Assembly (NCBI GenBank): GCA_046233115.1
Contig: JBJXHM010000005.1
Location: forward strand, 248,001-312,000
Direction of reading: 5' to 3'
Source: JACOMY01 sp046233115
Lineage (GTDB): Bacteria > Pseudomonadota > Alphaproteobacteria > Kiloniellales > JACOMY01
Length of the DNA: 64,000 bases
Position 1 is the stretch's first letter, and each line of letters starts with the position of its first letter. The position numbers and the translations under genes were made by a program. The notes under the pieces were generated by a model that was given only the letters and a program-made list of their open reading frames with translations, searched no databases and was not told the DNA's origin. Positions 18,563 to 27,035 of this stretch are shown piece after piece.

Positions 18563-20176
18563 CTAGAAAGTGCCGTCGTAGGCGCGTCGGCCGATGCGGC
18601 AGGCCAGCAGGGTGAAGCGGTCGCGGGAGAGCGCCGCCTTGGCCTCCGCGGCCAGGGTTTCGCAGTCGTCGATCCAGCGTCCCTCGCCGCCCAAGGCCGC
18701 GGCCACGGCCGGAAAGTCGCTGCCGCCGAAGTCCACGCCCAGGTTGCGGCGCTGGCTGCCGCGCTGCTTCAGCTCGATCAGCGCCAGGCTCTCGTCGACC
18801 AGCACGCAGACGATCACCGGCAGTTTCAGATCGCGCAGGGTGGCGAGCTCGCCCAGCACCATCTCGAGCCCGGCGTCACCGACGAAGACCAGGGCCGGCC
18901 GCTTCGGCTGCACCAGCTTGTGCCCCATCGCCAGCGGCAGGGCACAGCCCATGGTGCAGAGCGCCGAGGACTGCAGCAGTCCGCGCGGGCTGCCGCAGCG
19001 CCATTGCTGGCTCAAGAGGATGCGGTGGGCGCCGCTGTCGGCGGTCGCCAGCGTGTTGGCGGGCATGCAGTCGCGCAGGGTGCGGAAGACCGCGGCCGGA
19101 CCGAAGGCCTCGCCCTGCGGCGCGAAGGCCGCCTGCAGCGCCGCTCGCGCCTCTGCGATCCTGCCGTTGCGCCAGGTCTCGCGCGGCGTCACCCCGCTCG
19201 TCAGGACGCCCAGGGTCTCCGGCACGCGGCCCAGCAGCAGGTGGCTGACAGCATGCATGCCGTGGCTGCGCTCGACCGGTGCGATCTCCACCACCGGCTT
19301 GTCGGCCGGCCAGGGGTCGCGCCAGCCCACCCGCATCTCGATCGGGTCGTAGCCCAGCAGAAGCAGCAGGTCGGCATCGTCCAAGAGCGGCATCAGGATC
19401 TTGTCGGCCTTGGGCGAGAGCCCGGCGCCGCCCAGGGCCAAGGCATCGGCCTCGTCCAGCAGACCCTTGGCCTTGTAGCTGGTTACCAGCGGCACCCCGA
19501 AGCGGCGGCAAAAGGCGGTGATCGCCCGGCCGGCCTCGTCGTTGACGGCATCGACCCCGGCGATCGCCAGCGGACGCTCGGCCCCGGCAAGCAGGCTGCG
19601 CGCCGACGCCAGCACCGGATCGGCGGCGGCCGCGGTCACCCCTGCCCGCTTCGGCTGTCGGTAACCGAGGGCATCCTCGGTGACCTCCGCCTCGGCGACC
19701 GAGATCGGCACGTCGATGTGCACCGGGCCAGGCTGACCGGCCGAGGCCAGCGCGATGGCCTTGTCCATGACCGCGCCCACGTTCTCGGGCGTGACGCAGA
19801 AGCTCTCCTTCACGATCGGCCGCAGCAGCGCCTGCTGGTCGAAGACCTGGTGAGTGTAGCGCTCCCCCTCGCCCAGATTCACCCGGCCGGTGAGGAAGAT
19901 CAGCGGCACCCGGTCCTGCAGCGCGTTTGCCACCACGTTCACCGCGTTGGCAGCCCCCGGGCCGATGGTGGCCAGCAGCACGCCCGGCGCGCCGCTGGCG
20001 TGCCAGCTCCCCTCCGCCATGAAGCCGGCGGGGTTCTCGTGCTTGGCCAGAACGAAGGTGAGGCCGGCCGCGCTCAGCGCGTCCATGACCGCCAGCACCT
20101 CGCCGCCGGGAATGCCGAATGCCCAGCGACAGCCGCGGTCGGCCAGTTTCTTGGCAATGAGTTCCGCCCCGCGCAT
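18563..20176 (-). CDS. Thiamine-pyrophosphate-dependent enzyme, acetolactate synthase-like
   Basis: A 537-residue enzyme with the three-domain layout of acetolactate synthase/benzoylformate decarboxylase relatives. The cofactor-activating Glu lies in AKHENPAGFMAEG at about 43-55. FGIPGGEVLAV opens the PYR domain. The TPP/Mg2+-binding GDG-type motif is seen as GDAGLEMVLGELATL near 430, with D rather than N in the following DESLALIEL. The ATG at 20176 follows GGAAGAGACG. It heads a two-gene operon with threonine aldolase. Known relatives include decarboxylases, carboligases and sulfoacetaldehyde acetyltransferase; which reaction applies cannot be decided here. Confidence 0.82.
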   Translation of the reverse strand: MRGAELIAKKLADRGCRWAFGIPGGEVLAVMDALSAAGLTFVLAKHENPAGFMAEGSWHASGAPGVLLATIGPGAANAVNVVANALQDRVPLIFLTGRVNLGEGERYTHQVFDQQALLRPIVKESFCVTPENVGAVMDKAIALASAGQPGPVHIDVPISVAEAEVTEDALGYRQPKRAGVTAAAADPVLASARSLLAGAERPLAIAGVDAVNDEAGRAITAFCRRFGVPLVTSYKAKGLLDEADALALGGAGLSPKADKILMPLLDDADLLLLLGYDPIEMRVGWRDPWPADKPVVEIAPVERSHGMHAVSHLLLGRVPETLGVLTSGVTPRETWRNGRIAEARAALQAAFAPQGEAFGPAAVFRTLRDCMPANTLATADSGAHRILLSQQWRCGSPRGLLQSSALCTMGCALPLAMGHKLVQPKRPALVFVGDAGLEMVLGELATLRDLKLPVIVCVLVDESLALIELKQRGSQRRNLGVDFGGSDFPAVAAALGGEGRWIDDCETLAAEAKAALSRDRFTLLACRIGRRAYDGTF

Positions 20177-20289
20177 CGTCTCTTCCTTTGCAGCGTTTCC
20201 GTTGTCTGGCCTCTCGCAAGGCCCGTGATCTAACACGGAAGAACGCTACGCTGGCAAGCAGACCTGCAGGGGCGCCTGAATGAGAATGC

Positions 20290-20787
20290 TCAGCTACCCC
20301 TGCCCAGGCGCAAACGCACCATCGCCGCCAGCCCCAGCGCATAGAGCAAGTGGCCGATCAGCGCGACGATCGCCGGCTTGACCGCCCCCATGAAGGCCGG
20401 CTGCCCCCCGATCAGGTTGGCCATCACGAAGAGGCCGAAGACATAGATCGCCACCCCGAAAAGCAGCCCGAGCAGCCACCAGGGTATCCCAGGAATAATC
20501 AGCTTTCTGAGAGGGTTCACGACCACTATGTAACCGATGGGATAGGCAAGGATGCCGGTTGCGAAGTGGATGATCTCCGCCAGCGTGTCACTGGTGATGC
20601 CAAAGACCGCCTTGACCAGGTTGGCCGGCGAAGGATTGGCGCCCAGCACCGCAGGCACGAAGAGCCGTGCCCAAATCTCCCAACACAGCGTACCCGCGAT
20701 ACCGGCCAGGACCACCGTGACCAGGAGGCCGCCATCGAGAGCTGGAAAGATACCGATCGACGAAGCCGTAGAATTTCTGTTGGCCAT
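20290..20787 (-). CDS. Small integral membrane protein, function unknown
   Basis: A 165-residue protein with four predicted hydrophobic segments: residues about 18-40, 67-85, 95-118 and 140-158. The loop VNPLRKLIIPGIPWWL and a terminal basic RLRLGRG are the only polar landmarks. The arrangement resembles YagU/DUF1440-type proteins, but the similarity is loose and I do not assign the family. The start at 20787 follows GGAG; an upstream in-frame start would add 27 residues without any conserved look. It stands alone between the TPP-enzyme gene and the conserved hypothetical gene. Confidence 0.6.
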   Translation of the reverse strand: MANRNSTASSIGIFPALDGGLLVTVVLAGIAGTLCWEIWARLFVPAVLGANPSPANLVKAVFGITSDTLAEIIHFATGILAYPIGYIVVVNPLRKLIIPGIPWWLLGLLFGVAIYVFGLFVMANLIGGQPAFMGAVKPAIVALIGHLLYALGLAAMVRLRLGRGS

Positions 20788-20924
20788 GGCTCGAATCTCC
20801 GGCGCAGGAAAGTAGAACGCACGAGAACCAGCAGCTGCACTATGAAAGAGCACACTAGATAAAGGCAAGAGCAGAGGCCGGCGCGGCAGGTCGGTCGCAA
20901 CCTCGTCCGCACCGTCCCCGACAG

Positions 20925-21458
20925 TTAGGCAGCAGGACGCAGTTCGGCCTCGAACTCCGCGGCCAGGTGATCCAGCCCCAACTGAAGGCGAGCGAGCATG
21001 CGCCGCTCACGGCCGCGCAGGTAGCGCCGTTCCAGGCAAAAGGACGGCAAGCGCTGGTAGATGCTAACGTCTTCGACCAGGTGCCTGGTCTGACTGGCAA
21101 GGCCCTGCAAGAGATCCCTTGCACGCCCGTAGTCCCGTGTCCGTGCGGCGATCCAAGCCTCACTGCGCTGTTCCGGACCGGTGAAACTGCGCCCTGTCAG
21201 GTTACTGGCCGCAAGGCGCTCTCCCCCGATGGCGACCCGAAAGAGCCAGGCATAGCGGCATCCCGCATCGTGCTGGCGCTCGGTAAGCCAGCCGCGCGCC
21301 CGCAACACACCCAGCGGATACTCGGCCCAAGCTGCCGGTGCCCCCGGACCCGTCAGGATGAGCCGACGCCTCTCCTGTTCCGGCGTCGGCCCGTATCCGG
21401 CCGAGGATCGGCTGTGAAAGGGATCCTTGCGCGGCCGTCCGCAGCGCCGCCGGGTCAT
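20925..21458 (-). CDS. Conserved hypothetical protein, basic, AT-hook-like N-terminus
   Basis: A 177-residue protein, rich in Arg. The N-terminus RRRCGRPRKDP is an AT-hook-like basic motif (GRPRK). A middle region WAEYPLGVLRARGWLTERQHDAGCRYAWLFR resembles a small family of hypothetical proteins seen in alphaproteobacterial genomes (from memory; not verified). The ATG at 21458 is preceded by GGAGGAG at 4-bp spacing, which rules out the GTG 15 bp upstream. It is transcribed divergently from the S24-type repressor gene, so the repressor may control it. DNA binding is inferred only from the GRPRK stretch. Confidence 0.6.
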   Translation of the reverse strand: MTRRRCGRPRKDPFHSRSSAGYGPTPEQERRRLILTGPGAPAAWAEYPLGVLRARGWLTERQHDAGCRYAWLFRVAIGGERLAASNLTGRSFTGPEQRSEAWIAARTRDYGRARDLLQGLASQTRHLVEDVSIYQRLPSFCLERRYLRGRERRMLARLQLGLDHLAAEFEAELRPAA

Positions 21459-21785
21459 CAGACTCCTCCCCACGGGCTCTGCGCCACAGACCGTATACGA
21501 AAGGTCTTTACAACTCTTTCGAGCTTGTTCATATTTTGTACTCCTTTTGGTCTAGTTGCCTCGTCAAGCTACCCTGTCGTAACGAACGGCATACCAAGTG
21601 GCCCTTGCGGGGCACCGAGCCCTGCCAGAGAGGCCCTTGCCATGCACAGCGACGACTGCACCTCCAATCCTCTCCTATTACAACAGTTACAAGATTGTTA
21701 TACATCCTATCCTTGTATAGAAAAATGCGCAGGGTCAAGCGCAAACTTGCGCACCTACGTATAGTCAGGCGGCGAGACGAGGCCG
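21459..21785. promoter_or_regulatory. Divergent control region with two dyads upstream of the S24-type repressor
   Basis: About 330 bp of AT-richer DNA between two divergent genes. Two perfect dyads lie within 90 bp of the repressor start. One is TATACA-N9-TGTATA at 21699-21719; the other is GCGCAA-AC-TTGCGC at 21739-21752, with an extra TGCGCA just before it. A TTGTTA hexamer (21695) and TATAGA (21716) could form a weak promoter with short spacing. The dyads are natural operator candidates for autoregulation; this is inference. Confidence 0.5.
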
Positions 21786-22502
21786 ATGTCACCAGGCCCC
21801 CCGCAAAGACTGGCGCAGCTTTTGGAGCGCCCCCCCTACGGCGCAACGGTCGCGCAACAACGATCCTGGCTGGCCGAGATCATGGCTCTGCTCTGCGTGA
21901 AAGGGCAGCCGCTGGCCCGCGGCGCAGGCCTTGCGCCCAGCACGATCAACCGGTTCCTATCGGAAAAGAGCGGCCATCGCTTGCGGGCACAGACCTTGGA
22001 TGCCCTCGTCGGCGAAGCCAAGAGGCTGGCAGGCGATGCTGCCGTGACCGCACGACGGCCGCCGGGGCCCCACGATGCGGGAGCGGGCTCACACCTATCC
22101 CTACCCGTCAAGCGCCTGGACGGACTGGCAGAGGACCCTGCGCAATACTGCGCAAGCGATCAGAACATACTCTTCACGCGCGCATTTCTGCACAGCCTCG
22201 GGCCGAGCGACCTGACCAACCTCATCCTGGTCCGAGTCTCGGGCGACGCCATGGCACCGACCTTTGCCGAGGGCGATCATCTCCTGGTAGACGGGGGTTG
22301 GACCCGCGCCTCGTGCGATGGCCTTTATCTCTTTCGGGAAAGCCGGAACCACAGCCCCTTCGTCCGTCGGATCACCCTGGACCCGCGCGCCGACCGCCTG
22401 CTGGTCACCACCGACAATCCGGCCTATGCCCCGGCGGTGAGCCTGGCGGCCGATGAGGTCAGGCTTCTCGGACGGGTCCTCTGGGTCGGGCGACGTCTGT
22501 AA
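21786..22502 (+). CDS. S24/LexA-like repressor lacking the Ser-Lys cleavage dyad
   Basis: A 238-residue protein. An N-terminal helix-turn-helix is suggested by GQPLARGAGLAPSTINRFLS at about 40-59. An S24 peptidase-like C-terminal domain spans about 125-238, with NLILVRVSGDAMAPTFAEGD and then DGLYLFRE. In active S24 proteins the motif reads GDSM and a Lys follows later in VKR. Here the Ser position is Ala155 and the Lys position is Arg194 (FVRRI). The protein should therefore fold like a phage or LexA-type repressor but be unable to self-cleave. Its gene is convergent with lipA and divergent from the conserved hypothetical gene. Confidence 0.8.
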   Translation: MSPGPPQRLAQLLERPPYGATVAQQRSWLAEIMALLCVKGQPLARGAGLAPSTINRFLSEKSGHRLRAQTLDALVGEAKRLAGDAAVTARRPPGPHDAGAGSHLSLPVKRLDGLAEDPAQYCASDQNILFTRAFLHSLGPSDLTNLILVRVSGDAMAPTFAEGDHLLVDGGWTRASCDGLYLFRESRNHSPFVRRITLDPRADRLLVTTDNPAYAPAVSLAADEVRLLGRVLWVGRRL

Positions 22503-22526
22503 CGGCTGGTGACCCAGCCAAGGCCG

Positions 22527-23486
22527 CTACTCCGCCGCGGCCACGGCCTTGCGCCGGGCTGCCTGCAGCTTCGCGAAGTCGGCATCGGCATGATAGGAAC
22601 TGCGGGTGAGCGGGGTCGAAGAGCAGAGCAGGAAACCCTTGGCAAGCGCCGCACGCTCGTAGGACTGGAACTCCTCCGGCGTCACGAAGCGGTCCACCGG
22701 ATGATGCTTGGGCGTCGGCTGCAGGTACTGGCCGATGGTAAGGAAATCCACCTCGGCCGCGCGCAGGTCGTCCATCACCTGCAGCACCTCCTCGCGCGAC
22801 TCGCCTAACCCGACCATCAGGCCAGACTTGGTGAAGCTCTGCGGGTCGATGCGCTTGGCGTCGGCCAGCAGGCGCAGGGAGTGGAAGTAGCGCGCGCCGG
22901 GCCGGACCGAGGGATAGAGCCGCGGCACGGTCTCCAGATTGTGGTTGAAGACGTCGGGGCGCGCCGCGATCACGATCTCCAACCCGCCGTTCTTGCGCAT
23001 GAAGTCGGGGGTCAGCACCTCGACCGTGGTCTCGGCGTTCAGCTCACGGATGGCGCGGATGGTCTTGGCGAAGTGCTCGGCACCGCCGTCCGGCAGGTCG
23101 TCGCGGTCGACCGAGGTCACCACGACGTGGCGCAGCCCCAGTTTCTGTACCGCCAGCGCCACGTTCATCGGCTCCATCGGGTTCAGCGCATCGGGCTTGC
23201 CGGTGGCGACGTTGCAGAAGGCGCAGGCCCGCGTGCAGATCTCGCCCATGATCATCATGGTGGCGTGGCGCAGCTTCCAGCACTCGCCGATGTTGGGACA
23301 GGCCGCTTCCTCGCAGACCGTGGAGAGACCGTGCTCGCGCACGATCTGCTTGGTCTCCTCGTACTCGGCCGAGCCCGGCGCGCGCACGCGCAGCCATTTC
23401 GGCTTGCCGCGCTTCACCGGATTGTCGGGTCGGTGCGCCTTTTCCGGGTGGCGCAGGCGGGGTTGCGTCTCGATGCTCTCGGGCAT
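22527..23486 (-). CDS. lipA: Lipoyl synthase
   Basis: A 319-residue radical-SAM enzyme that inserts two sulfurs into octanoyl groups on lipoyl domains. Both iron-sulfur clusters are visible: the auxiliary cluster in CEEAACPNIGEC (about 59-70) and the radical-SAM CTRACAFC (about 85-92). The C-terminal TRSSYHAD supplies the conserved Ser ligand. The start at 23486 gives the expected length. It lies downstream of lpdA on the same strand and serves the E2 and E1-beta lipoyl domains encoded 11 kb away. Confidence 0.97.
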   Translation of the reverse strand: MPESIETQPRLRHPEKAHRPDNPVKRGKPKWLRVRAPGSAEYEETKQIVREHGLSTVCEEAACPNIGECWKLRHATMMIMGEICTRACAFCNVATGKPDALNPMEPMNVALAVQKLGLRHVVVTSVDRDDLPDGGAEHFAKTIRAIRELNAETTVEVLTPDFMRKNGGLEIVIAARPDVFNHNLETVPRLYPSVRPGARYFHSLRLLADAKRIDPQSFTKSGLMVGLGESREEVLQVMDDLRAAEVDFLTIGQYLQPTPKHHPVDRFVTPEEFQSYERAALAKGFLLCSSTPLTRSSYHADADFAKLQAARRKAVAAAE

Positions 23487-23620
23487 GGCCAGTCCAGTGT
23501 CTCTCCCGCAAGGATGCCGTCGCCCAAAGGCGTAGCTTTCCCCAACTATATAAGGCACAGCGGCGACAGGCCAATCCTTCGCGGGCGCCGGTCCTGCGCC
23601 CGGGTCATCCCTGCCCTCAT

Positions 23621-23661
23621 CTCACATGTGCCCCAGCCTCACATGTGGAGCCTCACATGTG
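23621..23661. repeat. Triple direct repeat CTCACATGTG at the lpdA 3' end
   Basis: CTCACATGTG occurs at 23621-23630, 23638-23647 and 23652-23661; each contains the 8-bp palindrome CACATGTG. The third copy includes the lpdA stop codon, so the other two look like short duplications of the gene's end. Function is unknown. Confidence 0.75.
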
Positions 23662-25050
23662 AATCACGCGGCCATAGGCGTCCAGCACACTCTCGTGCAT
23701 CATCTCGGAGAGCGTGGGATGCGGGAAGACCGTGTGCATCAGCTCTTCCTCGGTGGTCTCCAGGTTCATCGCCACGACGAAGCCCTGGATCAGCTCGGTC
23801 ACCTCGGCACCGACCATGTGGGCACCCAGCAACTGGCCGCTCTTGGCATCGAAGATGGTCTTCACCAGTCCCTGGTCTTCGCCCAGCGCGATCGCCTTGC
23901 CGTTGCCGACGAAGGGGAAGCGGCCGACCTTCAGCTCATGGCCGGCCTCCTTGGCCTTCGCCTCCGTCAGCCCGACCGAGGCCACCTGCGGATGGCAGTA
24001 GGTGCAGCCGGGGATCTTCAGCTTGTCCATCGGGTGGCTGTCCAGGCCGGCGATGGCCTCGATGCAGATGACGCCCTCGTGCTCGGCCTTGTGCGCCAGC
24101 ATCGGCGGGCCGGCGACGTCGCCGATGGCGTAGATCCCCTTCACGTTGGTGCGGCCGTGCCCGTCGATGACGATGCAGCCGCGCTCGGTCTTCACCCCCA
24201 GGGCCTCCAGGCCCAGGCTCTCGATGTTGCCGACCACGCCGACGGCCGAGATCACGCGGTCGACCTCCAGGGTCTCGCTCTTGCCCTTGGCCTCGATGGT
24301 GGCGGTGATCGCCTTGGCGCCCTTGTCCAGCTTGGTCACCTTGGCGCCGGTCTTGATCTTCAGGCCCTGCTTCTCGAGCTGCTTGCGGGCAATGCCGGCG
24401 ATCTCGGCATCCTCCACCGGCATGATCTGATCGACCAACTCGACCACGGTGACCTCAGAGCCCAGCGCGTTGAAGAAGGAGGCGAACTCGATGCCGATGG
24501 CACCCGATCCCACGACCAGCAGGCGTTTCGGCAGCTCCTTGGGCACCATGGCCTCGAAGTAGGTCCAAACCCGCTCCTTGTCCGGTTCCAGGCCCGGCAG
24601 CACCCGCGGGCGGGCGCCGGTGGCGACGATGATGTGCTTGGCCTGGAACTCGCCGACCGCCTTGCCGTCCTTGGCGACCTTCACCTTGCCGACCGCGGCG
24701 ATCGTCGCCTCGCCGTCGATCACGGTCACCTTGTTCTTCTTCAAGAGCATGCCGACGCCCTTGTTGAGCCGTCCGGAGACGTCGCGGCTGCGCTTCACCA
24801 CCTTGGCCATGTCGAAGCCGACCTTCTCGGCCGAGAGCCCGAAGTGGTCCGCCTCGGTCATGTTGCGATAGACCTCGGCCGAACGCAGCAAGGCCTTGGT
24901 CGGGATGCAGCCCCAGTTGAGGCAGATCCCGCCCAGGTGCGCACGCTCGACCACGGCCACCTTGAGCCCGAGCTGCGCCCCCCTGATGGCGGTCACATAG
25001 CCACCCGGTCCGGCGCCGATGATGATCACGTCGAAAGCGGTGTCGGGCAT
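23653..25050 (-). CDS. lpdA: Dihydrolipoyl dehydrogenase (E3)
   Basis: A 465-residue flavoprotein that reoxidises dihydrolipoyl groups with NAD+ in 2-oxoacid dehydrogenase complexes. The FAD-binding GAGPGGY is near residue 12, the redox-active disulfide is in GGICLNWGCIPTKAL (about 40-54), and the NAD-binding VVGSGAIGIE lies near 180. GDVAGPPMLAH precedes the C-terminal dimer domain, which carries the catalytic His-Glu in FPHPTLSE. It is followed by lipA after about 170 bp. In related genomes E3 directly follows pdhC; here an accessory operon of about 9 kb lies between. Confidence 0.97.
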   Translation of the reverse strand: MPDTAFDVIIIGAGPGGYVTAIRGAQLGLKVAVVERAHLGGICLNWGCIPTKALLRSAEVYRNMTEADHFGLSAEKVGFDMAKVVKRSRDVSGRLNKGVGMLLKKNKVTVIDGEATIAAVGKVKVAKDGKAVGEFQAKHIIVATGARPRVLPGLEPDKERVWTYFEAMVPKELPKRLLVVGSGAIGIEFASFFNALGSEVTVVELVDQIMPVEDAEIAGIARKQLEKQGLKIKTGAKVTKLDKGAKAITATIEAKGKSETLEVDRVISAVGVVGNIESLGLEALGVKTERGCIVIDGHGRTNVKGIYAIGDVAGPPMLAHKAEHEGVICIEAIAGLDSHPMDKLKIPGCTYCHPQVASVGLTEAKAKEAGHELKVGRFPFVGNGKAIALGEDQGLVKTIFDAKSGQLLGAHMVGAEVTELIQGFVVAMNLETTEEELMHTVFPHPTLSEMMHESVLDAYGRVIHM

Positions 25051-25288
25051 CACTGGGTTCCTTGCACGGCGACTCTGGGATCGGGTTTGCGAGAGGCGTC
25101 TCGGCCTCTCCGATAGCAAACACATCACGGGGGGAGCGGGCAAGCACCACTGTTGGCCGTCGTGGCGGCAGGTACAGGCACGCGCCGAGCCAGGATCTGG
25201 GCTACCGGAGGCAAGGCCGCGTCCGGGCCAGGCCATGCAGCAGGAACAAGGCCGCCATCACGGCGGGACGCGCAGGGCCGGCGCCCGA

Positions 25289-27019
25289 CTACTTGGCGGC
25301 TACGGCAAAGCGTTCGGGCTCGAAGTGCGGAATGGCCGCGATCAGGCTGCGGGTGTAGGCCTCGCGCGGCCTTTCCAGAACGGTCTCGGCACTGCCCTCC
25401 TCGACGATGCGGCCGCGGTTCATCACAATCACCCGCTCGCAGAGCAGGCGCACCACGTTGAGGTCATGCGAGACGAAGATGTAGCTCATCCCCAGCTCGC
25501 GCTTCAGGCGGTCAAGGAGCTGCAGCACCACTGCCTGCACCGAGACGTCCAGCGCCGAAGTCGGCTCGTCCAGCACCAGCAGCAGCGGATCGACAGCGAT
25601 GGCCCGCGCGATGCCGACGCGCGCCTTCTGGCCACCCGACATCTGGTGGGGAAAGCGCGACAGTAAGCTCCGCGGCAGGCCCACCATGTCGGCCAGCGCC
25701 TCGACCTTGGCGGCGAGCTCGCGCCCACCCGTCATGCCCTTCAGACGCTGCAAGGGCTGGGCGATGGAGCGCGCAGCCGTATAGCGGGGATTCAGGCTGT
25801 CGGTCGGGTCTTGGAAGACCATCTGGATCTTGGTGCGCTGCGGCAGCCGGGCGAAGCGCCGGGCGCTCTGGGCGGTGATGTTCTCGCCGTCCAGGACCAC
25901 GTCGCCTGCAGTCGGGTCCAGCAGGCGGGTGACGATGGAGGAGGTGGTGGACTTGCCGCAGCCCGACTCCCCGACCAGACCCAGGCTCTCGCCGCGCTTC
26001 AGGGTGAAGGAGACGTGGTCGACGGCACGAAAGCCCTCCTCCTCGCTCGCACGCTTCTTCCAGGAGAAGCCGCCGCCCTTGGCGCCGCGCCGCGGGAAGA
26101 CCTTCACCAGATCGACCACCTCAAGCAGCTTGTCGCTCGCGGCCGGCTTCGGCGGCGCGCGCAGGACGACCGGGGCCGGCGCCTGCTCCAGCTCCTCCGG
26201 TACGGCCGTGAGGTCCTCCAGGCGCGAGCGCGGGCCGGGCGAGGCGGCGATCAGCTTCCTGGTGTAGGGATGGCGCGGACTGGTGAAGAGTTCGGCCACC
26301 GGCGCGCTCTCCACCACCCGCCCCTTCTGCATCACCACGATACGGTCGCAGTAGTGCGCGGCCATGCCGAGGTCATGGGTGATCAGCACCACCGACATCT
26401 TCTCCGCGCGGGTCAGGTCGCGCACCAGGTCCATGGTCGCCTTCTGGGTGGTGACGTCGAGGCCGGTGGTGGGTTCGTCGGCAATCAGGAGCCGCGGGTT
26501 GCAGGCCAGCGCGATGGCGATCATGACCCGTTGGCACATGCCGCCCGAGAGCTCGAAGGGATAAGACCAGTAGCGCATCGCCGGCTCGACGATCTTCACC
26601 TTCTCCAGCATCTCGATGGCCTTGTCCTTGGCCGTCTGCCGGGTCGCCTGGTTGTGGCGCAGCAGCACGTCCTCGATCTGCCGGCCGACGGTGCGGATCG
26701 GATTCAGGGCGGCGCGCGGGTTCTGGAAGATCATCGAGATCTCGCGGCCGCGCAGGTCGGCGAGCTGGCTCTCGCGAGCGCCCAGCAGGCCCTGCCCGTC
26801 GTAGGCCGCGCTGCCCTCGACGGCGCGGCCGGCCGGGTCCAGCAGACCGATCACGGTGTAGGCCGTGACCGACTTGCCGGAGCCGCTTTCGCCGACGACG
26901 CCCAGCACCTCGCCCTTGGCCACCGCGAGGGAGACCTCGTCCAGGGCCCGGACCGTGCCGTTGCGGGTGCGGAACTCGACCGACAGGCAGTCGACGGAGA
27001 GCAAGGGATGGGCGCTCAT
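25289..27019 (-). CDS. Peptide-type ABC transporter, fused double ATP-binding protein
   Basis: A 576-residue fusion of the two ATPases (DppD and DppF types) normally encoded separately. The first half has Walker A GESGSGKS and signature LSGGMCQRV; the second has GESGCGKST and MSGGQKARVG. Each half ends with the oligopeptide-ATPase C-terminal region (SPRHPYTRKLIAASP and RPREAYTRSLIAAIP). The linker of about 50 residues is Pro/Ala-rich. It is the last gene of a five-gene minus-strand operon beginning with allophanate hydrolase and energises the two permeases upstream. Confidence 0.93.
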   Translation of the reverse strand: MSAHPLLSVDCLSVEFRTRNGTVRALDEVSLAVAKGEVLGVVGESGSGKSVTAYTVIGLLDPAGRAVEGSAAYDGQGLLGARESQLADLRGREISMIFQNPRAALNPIRTVGRQIEDVLLRHNQATRQTAKDKAIEMLEKVKIVEPAMRYWSYPFELSGGMCQRVMIAIALACNPRLLIADEPTTGLDVTTQKATMDLVRDLTRAEKMSVVLITHDLGMAAHYCDRIVVMQKGRVVESAPVAELFTSPRHPYTRKLIAASPGPRSRLEDLTAVPEELEQAPAPVVLRAPPKPAASDKLLEVVDLVKVFPRRGAKGGGFSWKKRASEEEGFRAVDHVSFTLKRGESLGLVGESGCGKSTTSSIVTRLLDPTAGDVVLDGENITAQSARRFARLPQRTKIQMVFQDPTDSLNPRYTAARSIAQPLQRLKGMTGGRELAAKVEALADMVGLPRSLLSRFPHQMSGGQKARVGIARAIAVDPLLLVLDEPTSALDVSVQAVVLQLLDRLKRELGMSYIFVSHDLNVVRLLCERVIVMNRGRIVEEGSAETVLERPREAYTRSLIAAIPHFEPERFAVAAK

Positions 27020-27035
27020 GGGCCGGTTCTCCTCG

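Noticed and set aside
20290..20787. Assignment of the four-helix protein to the YagU/DUF1440 family
   Set aside because: The resemblance is limited to hydrophobic segments and a GHLLYALGL stretch; too weak to name the family.
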